A stretch of DNA of 64,000 nucleotides from Opisthorchis felineus (Eukaryota > Platyhelminthes > Trematoda > Opisthorchiida > Opisthorchiidae), in assembly GCA_004794785.1 (NCBI GenBank), contig SJOL01000802.1:141116-205115 (forward strand), written 5' to 3'. This document shows, one piece after another, positions 27,201 through 38,103 of this stretch (positions are counted from its first letter, which is position 1; the number at the start of each line of letters is the position of its first letter). The notes below the pieces were generated by a model, which saw nothing but the letters and a program-made list of their open reading frames with translations, was not told where the DNA came from and did no database searches. The translations under genes were made by a program, and so were the position numbers.

Positions 27201-28636
27201 GAACCGAAACAACAATTAGCTCTCTCGTATTATTCATGTTCAATCAGCTAGCGAATATTCAACCTGCGAAATTACGAAGCCCTCACACTGCGAAGCCGGT
27301 TTGTGAAGCATGCGTCCAAGCATGAAATTCTCTTGTTACCCTGAGACAAGGACTCTTTGTAATGTTGAACCTTCATGATAATCGGCAACTTTACGTGTTG
27401 TTTTTATGCCTATATTAAGGGTTTTGGCCCACTATATCTTCCATAGTTCAGACCTCCTACTGTTCACCAGTTTCTTCGATTCTGTATTCTAAATCTTGCT
27501 ATAAACAAGACCTAGCGAAACAAACACGTCACGAGTAATTTGGTTTATCCATTTATCTAAGCCCCTTGAAAGAGCATATTGGAAGAACGGGATAATGCCA
27601 CGAAGTTTTCCATAGGATTGTCTTTTGGAGCAAAGATTTTGTCATGACTTTCTATGCAGATCGTGCGAATTGAACGGAGATGTCGATGCACATGAACGTT
27701 GCACGGTTCCTGTACACTATCTCTACTCTGATGGCCTGGGAATCCTGTAAAGAAAGCATTTCATGAGTTATATTCTGATAGGTATGAATAAGAACTCAAG
27801 CGACTACACCGTTGTCGGCGCATGTAACATAAATGTGCTTGCTTAAATGAACACCCAGCATGACACAAATTTACTAAGGGGAAACTGCGAGAACATGCAC
27901 TCACTCGAATAGGGGAGATTGACAAAAGTTAACGAATAGAAGGCTTGAAAAATTGCTAAATAGGACGCCACATACCAAACTCATCTAAAACTGAGTCGTT
28001 TGCAGGCCAGAATTGTCACAAGGGAGTATATGAATCAGTTAGACAAATTTTTCGATAGGGTGGACAATATTCTCAATGTAAATGGCTGGCCTGGGCTGTT
28101 GGAGGCCTGGTAATTCTGAAGAGATTCTGGGTGCTTGGAATGCAATCTGAGGACGCGACCGGATTAAGCAAAAAGCTTGCCTAATTAACGTTGTTAACAA
28201 CATGCGGGAACCAAAATGGCTCTTAAGTATTTAAAGGAGCCATAATTGAAAAACGGAGGACTATTGAAGACTGCAAAGAAAATTCTGGTGGTCATTCTAC
28301 CCAACCGCTTAGACCTGAGAATTCTAGAAGGTAGACTTTAACTGCAATACGGATTCTAATACGAATGCAATGGGATCAAGCTTACCTTTGCAACGCGGCA
28401 TCCGCAGAGATAATTCCGTTCGTGCGACTTGCATATTCTTTCACCTGTTCCTGTCAGGACTGCCAAATCTCTCCAATTCTGTATGGGGCTCAAGTAGGCA
28501 CCCACGAGGCTGTCCTGGCTGAGTTCCGTACTAGCCTTAAAATGATGAGAGTTTGCTTTCTGCCTCAAACTCTGTTCAATCTACATCTGGGTGAAAATTG
28601 TGCAAACACGCCTTGTGACCCAAATATGGTATGCCA
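24201..28636. other. No gene recognised
   Basis: Frames of 60-123 codons occur on both strands (for example plus 28365-28736, which runs into the LINE tail) without motifs or convincing splice pairs. The 25.65-26.0 kb part is less AT-rich than average and may be an unrecognised repeat. Confidence 0.5.
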
Positions 28637-28832
28637 ATCCATCATCATCATCATCATCATCATCAAGACAGCAACATCAGTGTTGACACTGATGCTTCAC
28701 TGCCGTACAACCAAAGGTTCGTCTAACTATACTTAAAGCACTAGAGTGAAAAGAAGTGAAAAAGAGTGGGTGGGGAGGGGACCTAGTGCTGGCCTATGTC
28801 GAGCGTTCTGAGGTGCCTACACCTCCAAGCGC
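28637..28832 (-). other. LINE 3' UTR with (GAT)n tail
   Basis: After the stop, the minus strand holds a short pyrimidine-rich 3' UTR and ends in about eight GAT units (28640-28665 as ATC on the plus strand). Short microsatellite ends instead of poly-A are typical of RTE and CR1-like LINEs. This fixes the orientation and the 3' boundary of the insertion. Confidence 0.8.
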
Positions 28833-29546
28833 TCAATCAGACAGTCTGAAAAGAAACTGACAGCACGAACGCCACTGACATCGATTAGCCGCCATTTCTT
28901 GCAACGTTTCCAGCCATGCACAGGGGGGGTCACCGGGGCCACATCCTGGAAGGCGTACAACACCAAAAACACCCAAACTCTTCGTGATCTCTTTCACGCT
29001 CTTCATGCGTTGTCCACCTCGCGGTTTGCGCCATGCTGAAGGAGGCACGGAAAACAACACTCGTCTCGGTAGACGGTGTTTCGGCATGTGTAGCACAAGA
29101 CCGAGCCATCGCAGTCCTTGGTGCTGGATGTTTTCCCCGATCAAAGTACCTGCAGCACAACCAAATACCCGTTTTCTAATCACCTCGCTACTAACACGCT
29201 GACGCCATCCAAAACCAGCCGCGCTTCTGAGGCATCGGTGGTCGAAAACCTGAAGACGCCTCACATCATCTGTCTGCAGAGGCCATGTCTCGCACCCATA
29301 CAACACAGCTCTTACTGTAGCCTGATACACATGACCCTTAGGATCTAGTGAGATGCCTTTTTGACGCCACAAGTGACGCAAATTAGCAAATGTGATTCGA
29401 GCCTTTGAGATTTCTGCACTGAATTCATCAGACACACTTCCGTCAGAGCTAATACAACTACCGAGGTATGTAAAATTTTCCACAATCTCCGGTGATTCTC
29501 CTTGAATTGTAAAGGGTATGTTCGAAGACTGCACGTTCTGAAGCAT
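28833..29546 (-). pseudogene. LINE C-terminal region (thumb and tail), open frame of 237 codons
   Basis: This is the longest uninterrupted frame in the window and is in phase with the RT, so only the TAA at 29553 separates them. It contains [22 protein letters not shown] and the [12 protein letters not shown] stretch, which recur after the RT in many RTE/CR1-like elements, then WLGLVLHMP and an Arg-rich tail, ending at TGA/TAA around 28833. This tail is thought to bind template RNA. It is not a separate gene. Three short plus-strand frames over it are antisense shadows. Confidence 0.85.
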
Positions 29547-29552
29547 GACTTT

Positions 29553-30782
29553 TTACTTTGAAGGTGCAAGGCGCATGCCAAAAGATGGTATGATGGTGGT
29601 CAGTCTATTCAACAGGGCTTGTGCTCGGATTTGGTCTTCAAAGATGAGGGCAATGTTATCTGCGTACTTCAGATCAACAGGGCTCTCACCAGCAACCATT
29701 TGAACACCGGGGTTTTGAAGACCATCCAGCGTTCGCTTCATTATTCCATCATTGATGAAGTTGAATAGGAATGGAGAGAGTGGACATCCTTGTCGGACAC
29801 CACTATTTGAAAGGAAGCTTTTCGAGAGCTCACCCTACACACTCACCCGCCCAGAAGTATGTGAATATAGGGATCGGATTATGTATACAAACTTCTGGGG
29901 CATACCCTGTTGAGCAAGTGTAGTTAGCAGCACTGACCGATCGACAGAATCGAACGCACCCTTGAAGTCAAGGAATACCAAGATTGTGGGTCGTTTGTAC
30001 ATATGTCGTTGCTCTAACAGCTGACGGAGTGTGAAGATGTGGTCAACGCAGCCTCTACCCGGTCGAAATCCCGCTTGATTCTCACGAGTCAAGGTTTCGC
30101 GTGCCGCCGTAAGACGACGAAGAATCAGTGACGCCAGAAGCCTTGTCACAACAGGAGTTAAACTAACACCTCTGTGGTTACTACATTCACTGCGAGTACC
30201 CTTTTTGAAAATGGGCACTACTATCGATTCACCTCAGTTGTCTGGGACGGTCTCTTTCTCCCAGATAGACCCAAATAGGCTAGACACGCACCGGCTGAGA
30301 AGTTCACCGCCATCCTTGAAAAGAGCAGGTGGAAGGCCGTTAGGACCAGCAGCACGATGACGCTTGAGTAGGGAAATGCACTCGGACACTTCCGAGGCTG
30401 AAGGCGGCTCCAGATTCACGGTCCACCTTTCTGTTGAAGGCCAGGATTCTAGATTGGAGCTAGCAGGTGGCCAACTGAGTTGCTGCTCGAAGTACTGTGC
30501 CCAGCGATCCAAACGTTCTGCTTTGCTGCATATCAGGGAGCCATTTTGGTCCCTGATTGTTTCGCTGACAAGAGGTTTCTGAGGACCAGTCGAACGAATC
30601 AAGTGGAACAGCTTGCGGACATTACCAGCATTCTTTGCCTCTTCTATTTCTTCGGCCTCTCGGGTCCACCAAGCTTCTCGGTCTACACGGATACTCAGTT
30701 TCACCTGGCGTCGGATGATGCGTCGGGTGGAGTTGCGATTGCGGCCAGGAGGGATCTGTCGCCGGGTCTCCAGCAATGACAC
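29553..30782 (-). pseudogene. LINE reverse transcriptase domain, YADD box mutated to YADN
   Basis: The polymerase palm and fingers are in one continuous frame from 30782, broken by a TGA at 30234 and a TAG at 29835. Motifs in order: VPIFKKG, the NHRGVSL box, QAGFRPGRGC, motif A FLDFKGAFDSVDR with its catalytic Asp at about 29967, motif B GVRQGCPLSPFLFN (about 29800-29760), and motif C KYADNIAL at 29670-29645. The second Asp of motif C is normally invariant; here it is Asn (codon 29655-29657), which should abolish polymerase activity even without the stops. The frame continues to a TAA at 29553 and into the C-terminal region without any shift. Its copying partner would be the element's own RNA. 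Confidence 0.9.
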
Positions 30783-31056
30783 AGTCTTATCAGAGATCCA
30801 ATGTTTGGATGAGGTTGGCTGGATTGTACCGCAGACTTTCCGGCTTTGAATAGCGCCTTAGATATCTTTTCCCAGTGGCCGTTTATATCCGACATCGTAC
30901 CGTCCGGCAGGCGTTCGAGGAGCTGGTTCTGATAATTTCGTTTGACTTCTGGGTCCACTAGCTTCTCAATGGCTAAGCGAGATGTGTGCGTTTTGCGTAC
31001 ACCTGAAAAGCGCAATGAAAAGCAGCAGCGTACAAGTGCATGGTCGGAGTCCACGC
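30783..31056 (-). pseudogene. LINE linker between endonuclease and RT
   Basis: This segment follows the SDHALV box in the frame that opens at 31054 and runs through FSLRFSG and a basic, Leu-rich region. The frame changes again near 30800, before the next piece starting SLLETRRQIP. In LINEs this region links nuclease and polymerase and is poorly conserved. The family-like reading continues across the frame break, so it is an indel rather than a domain boundary. Confidence 0.7.
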
Positions 31057-31943
31057 TGGTGTTCCAGAAGGAGCGGCAGGCGGTGATCGACCCTCGCCAC
31101 CGATAACTGACGGTCTATTTGAATTCGGGGCTGGTTTGTTGGTGGGCACCACGTTGTCAAGCGATTTCCGCTGTTCCGGAAATTTGTACTGCAAAGAAAC
31201 AATCTGTGATCGGCACACATTTGGAGTAAGCGATCCGCGTTGTCCGTGCGTCTCGTGTCCAACCCAAGACGACCACCCAATCGGGCCTCAGCAGCACTTA
31301 GTCTACCTACCTGGGCGTTAATGTCACCAGCAACCAAAACGATATATGAGCTTTTAGTCTGCTGTAGAAAGGCACCTAGAGCGTCATAGAAACTGTCCTC
31401 GGCAGATTCAGAGCTACAGTCAGTTGAGGCGTAAGCAGACACAATAAACAGGGTGCGATGGACCTCACTTCCTCTAAATTGTCTCACAGGTGTTGCCAAA
31501 CGAACCGCACAGAGGCGACCATTAACGGGTGTTCAATCAAGCAGAGAAGCTTCCGCTCGGTCGATCAATACGATACCCACCTCAGCATACCCAGCTGCAG
31601 CGGCCTCTGCATCACCAGAGGTGCGCAGCCGGAACCTGGAAGAGAGCGAGGGGGCAGTCAGTTCGATCACAGTACTTGCGTCCTGCATCCTTGTTTCTGA
31701 CAGACAACATACATCAATGCAGAGAGAATCCAGCGTACGAGCAAGAGCCACCTGTTGGCCTGCTTGCTTCAGTGTGCGAACATTAAAGGTGGCTAAGTAG
31801 ACAGGCTTTCGGGGTATGAAGACAGACTTCGAAGTGTTTACGGTTGTGACTGAACTCGGGCGTACAGAAGCTGCAGCTGAGTGTGATTCAGGGCGAGAAA
31901 AACGGTCAGTCCTAGAGCTGGGACCTGCGGAGAAGGTATTCAA
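31057..31943 (-). pseudogene. LINE APE-type endonuclease domain
   Basis: This domain would nick target DNA to prime reverse transcription. Active-site signatures of the apurinic-endonuclease fold are visible: FNVRTL with the Asn at residue 54 of the first frame, LSETR with the Glu at residue 83, AGDIN with the Asp at residue 59 of the next frame, and SDHALV with the Asp-His pair just after the second frame break. The two pieces (31943-31533 and 31499 onward) are in the same frame, interrupted by a single TGA at 31533-31535 where related elements usually have Trp. A frameshift near 31110 then separates the QID box from SYRW and SDH. All recognisable catalytic residues survive, so decay is recent or mild. 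Confidence 0.85.
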
Positions 31944-32430
31944 ATTTGGGTGGGGAGGGTGGAAGGCGGAAATTGTGAAAGTGTAAGAAGGGAGGCGTCA
32001 GCAGTAGCATGTTTTCGCTTACCCGCCCCTCTGTATGCAGCAAGCAAGGCGACCCGGCTGATGGCACCACGCGACGGCCGATGTGGCATGAGAGTATTGT
32101 TAGCTGTAAATGTCATGGTTGTACGAGGGCTGGGATACTCTCAGGGCGCCCACACCTAGACAGAAGGACGATTATGGTCCTCAACCAAAGTTTTTGGCTC
32201 AAAAGCCTAACCGCAAGGCAGCGGTGGTCGGCTGAAGATGCAAGTACATTGCCAATTTTACGGAATACGTCGCCACACATGTTCCAACCCCCAACCTGGA
32301 GGGCCAGGAGATTGTGTTCGTCAGACCTCTACCCATTGACCAACCTGGTATGAGAGACTCTGCGAGTGTCACGGGACACCCCCCAGCATAGCTCACTGGG
32401 TCACTGAGGTGCGCAAACCGCCACACCACG
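31944..32430 (-). other. LINE 5' leader / upstream region
   Basis: The region before the endonuclease start on the minus strand has higher G+C than the flanks and contains a 76-codon open frame (32199-32429). I recall similar leader sequence in related flatworm elements, which is weak evidence. A further minus-strand frame of 85 codons at 32401-32658 ends in a GPYRGVAVCAPQ-like stretch and may be part of the element or an upstream small ORF. No initiator or internal promoter motif could be assigned. Confidence 0.45.
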
Positions 32431-33984
32431 GTAAGGTCCAGTATCTTCGTGCCAATCCAGAGCCCTCTTAAAGTTCTCCAGCGCGTACCGATCCATGATC
32501 CAGACGATTATGCACGAGTTGAAGTTACCAATGCTGCATTTTTGTGAATCCGCTTTCAGGGAGGGACCGCAGTCATTACTTATAGCATTTGACCCAGTGT
32601 TCTCCAGGTTTGGTTCGCCAAACTGTTTGGATCCAGAAGACCAGAAAGCTGCACCCAAGTTAACAACAGTACCCTAGTCTGTCATAAAGAATTGCTCTAT
32701 CTCTGCGTCAACCTGATGACATTCTTTTCGACAGGTGGTGAAAAAATCCTCAGGTAACAAAGTTGCCTTTGATTGTCAATAGTGACGAGTGTGAGCGCTC
32801 CTTAAATGTGGTGGACACCAGCGCCTCAGTTAGAAGAGCCGTCGTACTGTCTGCAATTCTCAAATCTAGCGAAACCTACCAATGTTATATCAGGATACCT
32901 GGAGGATTCATTTAGTTTGCGACGGCGTTTTCTCGCCATTTCGCACGCCGAACACTGACGTTCTCGAGCTAGCCCGGACCACCTACCCTGACGCATGGCT
33001 ATACTTAGATGAAAACACGAGTTGTGGTTTGAATATCGATTTCCACAGTAAAGGCTTCGGCAAGCGGCATCTTCTAGATAGCACTTTGTGTTAATTTAAC
33101 TGAGGTAAGCGCGGTAGCCTGCTTTAAACTGGAGAGCCTAATGGGTGAAGCGTAAGAAGACTAGTATTAGTGTTCATTTTTACGTCCTGTTGAGGGTTAC
33201 ATTCAAGTCGTCAGATTTTTTTCCATCCTATATTATTGTACAAGCACACATGCGTGTCAGCATCCTGGACGTGGCATCTAAATTGGCTGGCCGCTAACCC
33301 CTAACGTTGTACCTCCCGTTTATATGAGCCACCTTTGAAGGGCATATCCATTTCGGATGCTACCAACCACTCTCATTTAAGATTGTTAGTAGTAAATAAA
33401 AACGGATAATGTCACAAACGCACGCCTTTGTGACCAAAAACGCAAGCTTATTCTGTTCAAATCCTGCGCATTCTATGTAGGAACGCATAAATGCTGTCTG
33501 GGATGCTTAGTTTTTCAGATGCCTAGCATTTTGGATAAATAAAGTTTACGAAGTGGTGCATTCGAGCCATTTGGTTCTATAGGCTGCATAGACGCTCTCC
33601 CTTAGGTGAACGGACTGGCTTTGTTTGTTCGACGGGTCCTTCCACTATGCATAACACTTATCTTTGTGCTGAAAAAATTATGGCTTGCCTGCTACTCACA
33701 GGTTTACTATTCACATTCATCCTGGGTCTTTAAAATGAAGCGTAGAATTCCTTAGCTTTAATGGGGCAAGGTGGAATCAAGTGAGCACATATACCACCTT
33801 CATGAAATTGTAGCACCTGCGGCCCGCGATCGGATGAACGCCGGATTTCGGAAATTGCAGCAGCGACGTCTCTGACTGTTCAGGCGAATGCGCATAAGGA
33901 AGCAAAAGGGAAAAGCAATTTAAGGCCAGGCAGCATCCGAAGGCAGTATATTTCAAAATGTCATATCCTTACAGATGTACTGGT
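32431..33984. other. No gene recognised
   Basis: Apart from the 85-codon minus frame at 32401-32658 that may belong to the LINE leader, I see only a 70-codon plus frame at 32882-33094 with no motif. Confidence 0.5.
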
Positions 33985-34100
33985 GCATACTAGCAATGAA
34001 GCAGGCGAGTAGCCAATAGGCTGGTTGCTAAGCTCCGCTCGCCCGCCTGATGGAAGTTGAAGTTTACTGTGCAACTCGTGGAGATGCTTTAAAATATTCG
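33985..34100 (+). repeat. Dispersed repeat shared with 19866-19985, copy 2
   Basis: GCATACTAGCAATGAAGCAG, GCGAGT, GGCTGGTTGCTAAGCTCCG and TGATGGAAGTTGAAGTTTA occur in the order seen in copy 1. Overall identity by eye is roughly 70-75%, with the 3' 19-base core identical. There is no integrase-like coding here, so the repeat is separable from that remnant. Confidence 0.7.
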
Positions 34101-34396
34101 GTTACTATCGTGTAACTGTCAACGGATACCCAGGAAAGTTTAGTATGGCACGTGACAATGTTCAGTTTTCAAAAACCGTGTGCAAAGAAGAAATTTAGTT
34201 TCCTGCCCAATTGCTTGTAACTGGTCAGTTCGTGTTTGCTGATAAAATATTTCGCATGAAAGGGATTTTCTCCCTTCAGCGTTGGATACCAATGTGGAAA
34301 GGGAGGAAGGGGAACCCGGTGGTTTCATTTTGGCGAAAACGTTTTGTTTTAGCTTGTTTTTGTTGTTGTTTTCATGAATTGCGAAATTTAATGCAG

Positions 34397-34663
34397 CTGA
34401 TCGTCGTCAAGTGGTGAAAAACGCAAACATTTATTGGGTTGGACACAATACTAACGACCGAATTCAGTTGCCAGCGCTCACTGATAAGTTGCTGGACAAG
34501 CTAAAGCTATTCCCTGAACTACAGGAAGCGATTCGCCACAGTGGACTCGGCGTGTTTAAAGTGGATGGAATGTTAGCTGCTTTCGCAATCTGCGACAAAG
34601 GAATGCAAATATTAATGGAATACCTTGGATCAAATGAATATTCACGTGCCGCGAGAACGCAAG
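34397..34663 (+). CDS. Candidate internal exon, unknown protein
   Basis: An open frame of 89 codons is bounded by a good acceptor (T-rich tract from about 34340, then TTTAATGCAG ending at 34396) and a GT donor of weak match (AAG then GTTCGT at 34664). The predicted segment is helix-rich with DKLLDKLKLFPELQEAI and DGMLAAFAICDKGMQILME, an amphipathic pattern that looks protein-like. I do not recognise the family. No partner exon was found on either side within a few kilobases. It could be an exon of a long-intron gene, a relic, or chance; length alone is within chance. Confidence 0.3.
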
Positions 34664-36844
34664 GTTCGTTACTGCATTGAGAAAGCGTCAGTCTCATCAT
34701 GGAAAGTTCCATGGAGCCTTTGCAATTTGAAGAGACAGAGTGGTGAAAATATCAGGTATATCGGAGTTGATTGCCTCTACACTCTCAACAACCAGCGAGA
34801 GTTCCACGCAAACACACAGCGTAAAATTAGTGACATGAAAGGTATATACCAAAGCAGACATTCTCTCCTTGTGAGCACTCTTTTCGAGGTCAATCCAGGG
34901 GTCTAGAATCCGATACAACTAGCCAACAATAAAAGCACTGTATATAGAGTACAGCCCACAAATGAAATCGTCAAACAAACATAGTACACGTTTACCGCCA
35001 ATTGTCTGGCTTAATCTAGCTTATTCGTCCAAAAGGAACGTGTTATTTTGGAGTACGAGCAAATGACCTGGGATGAGTTCACCAAAGAGAAGCCACGAAA
35101 TTTTGGTACGTTCGATAGTCAGTCCTGAACACGCCCGTTGCGGGTCAATCGGTTTTGGAGAGTCGGTTGCTAGAAACAGAGGAGCAACTGGCTGACGTCA
35201 ACAAATCCATATAGCAGTGGCATAAACATTGATGTGCGTTTGCACAGCTAGCATCTTAGTTAAGGAAGCGACCGGAAATAATAGCTGCTCTGACTAAGCC
35301 ATTGCTTCGCCTTCGGAACCATCACCTACCAAATGGACTATAGCCAAATGTAACTTGCACAATAGGCAATACGGGCGCTAAAAAGACGAAATAATTAGTT
35401 GCTGAAGTTATGACGGGTCTGCACAAATTTTTTTGCCAAGACGAATATGTGTAACAGTTTATCGTACGCAATCAAACTTTGTCGTTGATTGTCGTGATTC
35501 CAAACTGGTCTCGGGGTGATGACAGCAAAACTTCAGAATGGGTGCAAAAAGAAACAAACATTTTAATTACACACATAGAACTACTACATCTGACGAAAAA
35601 AATTGCACCGACACCTCAGTCCTCAAAAATCACAAATTGCTTGGAGAAAAAAAAGTTCACCCGGCAACCCTAGTCAATGACAACTCATTCAGATGACAAT
35701 TCGTGATCCATTAAATTCGTATTACGGTAAATTTTAGCCGTCGTAATGGAACCCGGAACCAAAAAATGAACTGAAATTATTGAACCAGGTGGGGCGTCAC
35801 AGGTTTCGTAACAATGTGGAGTCCTGCATCTTGTACCAAATATAAGGTGCCACCGCAAAATATCTTGTATGCTGGGGATTGTCATTGAAAGTTTACCACA
35901 CTCTTTGAAGTTGAAGCTCTAAGTGACCATCGATAAACCGAGGAGCGAACTACACATCAGAATAACTTTGAAATACAGCATCCCCAGGTCATTTTTGGCA
36001 AATGGGCAACCGCCTTATATATGGCTATGGTTTTACGCTCGTGTTTTAGTTCAGAATCGTTAAGCTAAGCCTGATTGAATGCTCCTTATGTGAACGGGGT
36101 ACCATGACTACTTTGAATGCAAATTATTCCCGAATTTGTGATATACAACCCCATGTTGTTTAGGTCAGTTAGTCGGCACGTGGTAAAGTCTGTAGTCTAG
36201 GTGATTCTAGAAATGAAAGTATTTATTTTCAGTTTCTCTGTGCGTGAAGTACAAGTATGTTGTCACCCGATAAAAATGCCTAGTTTTGGGCAAAAGTATT
36301 TTCAAAATATACAAAACTCTATCGTTTTACTTAGCCATAAATGTGTCCACGTATCCCAGACAGCCTAACAAGAAGGGAGGTGGCGAAGGCAGCGTATCAG
36401 TCATTTGACCTGCAGCACTTCTAAAACAACCCCAGGTCAAGACCAAAAACTAGGGTAAGAGCCAGGAGCCTTTAGAGTTATGGGTTACAAAACTTCACAA
36501 ATTTCATTTAAGCACGATATGCGCTTTTGGATGATTAAAACCTTACGTACGACAGTATAAAAAATTCCCCTAGGATCTACATTCACTACAGGTGTCAGTG
36601 ATTCAGGCCATGGACACTGCGTGGACCACGACTTAACAAAGACCTAACAGTGTCATTCCAGGCGTTTAACGGACCATTTCACCCACAATGCCAGTTTAGG
36701 ACTAATCCGTTTTTGTTCGAATATCCTTTATCGGATGACAACTATAAAGCCTCTCTATACTAAGCACACTGCACCATAGGAAACCTCAAGTCCAAGCAAT
36801 CACACAATGTCGAATAAGAGTTTGTTGAAAGCGTTCCTTTGCAG
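34664..36844. other. No gene recognised
   Basis: A 93-codon plus frame (34625-34906) overlaps the end of the candidate exon in another phase and is taken as chance. Nothing else above 70 codons. Confidence 0.5.
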
Positions 36845-37107
36845 AGTTGGAGCCTGCATCGGAAAAACCGACAGCGAATGCAACAGTGAGTGCCACCAGA
36901 ATCTCACTTCACGTAGCTGAGTCTTGTGAAGGAATTCCTGATAGCATAGTTGGAAAAATAGCCGAAGTCCTAGTGTGCTTGTCGCACGCGCAAATTTTGG
37001 ACGGTGATATGAACCTGACGGAAGATGAACAGGTGTCTTATCAACCAAGTGAACAGAGTAGGCAGGACTCAAAAGAGAAATTCAGATGCTGCAGAGAAAC
37101 AAACTAG
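36845..37107 (+). CDS. Weak candidate terminal exon, unknown protein
   Basis: The frame follows a good acceptor (GTTCCTTTGCAG ending at 36844) and ends at TAG 37105-37107. It encodes an acidic segment with IPDSIVGKIAEVLVCL and LTEDEQ. No family is recognised, a 90-codon antisense frame overlaps it, and no upstream exon is evident. Chance is a serious alternative. Confidence 0.18.
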
Positions 37108-37740
37108 ATAACCATTTCTGCAACGGGTACTCAGAAGAACACTGAGTTTTGCTGACGTTAATCACGACAAAATATTGATTGCTTTGGACAAGCTGCAGGC
37201 CGCGTACTCTCTATGTGGTTATATATCCAATATACATGCAAGCCCTAAGTTACATGACAAGAGTTACAATCTTATTGCAACGTCAGTACTTAGACTTTAG
37301 TAACCTAAATACAAAGAAATGAAAAATATCCATGAATTTGTCGCATAAAAGAGCGGATCAGCTTTCCGGTAAAATCGTTTCCTAAAATTGCTACGTCTCT
37401 CAGAAGCATTCCGTGTCTTATGAAAAATCTTTCCAAAATATAACGAGTAACTCTGCATTAGTGAAGAAATATTTTGAAAAAACATCCAAATGCAAAGTCG
37501 CTCTGAATTCCGGGTCCACCAAAGCAACGTTAAAAAGAAATAAACGTATTACAGCTTAGGATAGTTTGAGAGATTTCGAGCTACGGGCGGCGTAATGTTC
37601 CTTTCACTTGACGTTGATTCAGTCGTATTTAACAAAGCATTAGTTACAGTCTGGACAGAGAATTTCAACGAGTCATGAAAATATGGCAAATCGCTTGTAG
37701 ACGCCTTACACTACAGCGGCAAAAATTCATACTTTTTTTG
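37108..37740. other. No gene recognised
   Basis: Only a 76-codon minus-strand frame (37297-37527) with no motif. If the minus-strand gene candidate just to the right were real, this would be its 3' flank. Confidence 0.45.
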
Positions 37741-37977
37741 TTAACTACTGCTGGCGAACTCAATCCGGATGGTTTGCGTCAGCTTCACACGGCCGTCTTC
37801 TATGTGCGCAATATTTAGATCCGAGGATGGCGCTTCTTGTTGGGTGAACGAATAGAAAGCAGCATGCGAAATCCGGGCTCTTGAGCCGAATGGACTGGTT
37901 TTAACATGTTGATGTTTTTTAGGATTCAGGCGGGAGATCATGTTTGCCATGAACTTGGTCCCGAAAATTCTTCCTCG
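37741..37977 (-). pseudogene. Candidate 3'-terminal exon of an unknown, possibly broken gene
   Basis: On the minus strand the frame is open from an acceptor-like CAGCCCTCCTTAG (pyrimidine-rich, ending at 37978) to a TAA at 37741. It reads through MANMISRLNPKKHQHVK and ends in EFASSS. I do not recognise it. Its link to the exons at 38.1-38.95 kb is by proximity and strand only; no convincing donor joins them. It may be chance. Confidence 0.22.
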
Positions 37978-38103
37978 CTAAGGAGGGCTGACAATGTTTT
38001 CATCGTCACCATACCAGCAACACACCAGCGGTACATTATGGTGTCTAGATAAACATACATAACGCGTAACAGGATCCAGTCTCTTTACGATGAGCGATGA
38101 AAG

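Larger units (their letters stand above)
28637..32430 (-). mobile_element. Nearly full-length LINE (non-LTR retrotransposon), inactive
   Basis: Reading on the minus strand, the element has a 5' leader (32430-31944), APE-type endonuclease, linker, reverse transcriptase, a C-terminal region with conserved Trp/His/Cys-containing motifs, a short 3' UTR and a (GAT)n tail. The order and the microsatellite tail fit the RTE/CR1-like group of animal LINEs; the similarity I recall is to flatworm copies. There is one broken reading unit with four in-frame stops (31533, 30234, 29835, 29553) and two frameshifts (about 31110 and 30800). About 3.8 kb is close to full length. The 5' limit is inferred and could lie up to 32658. 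No gag-like ORF1 with zinc knuckles was recognised. Confidence 0.9.

Noticed and set aside
28984..31943. Many plus-strand frames of 70-115 codons across the LINE
   Set aside because: They are antisense shadows of the minus-strand endonuclease and RT frames.
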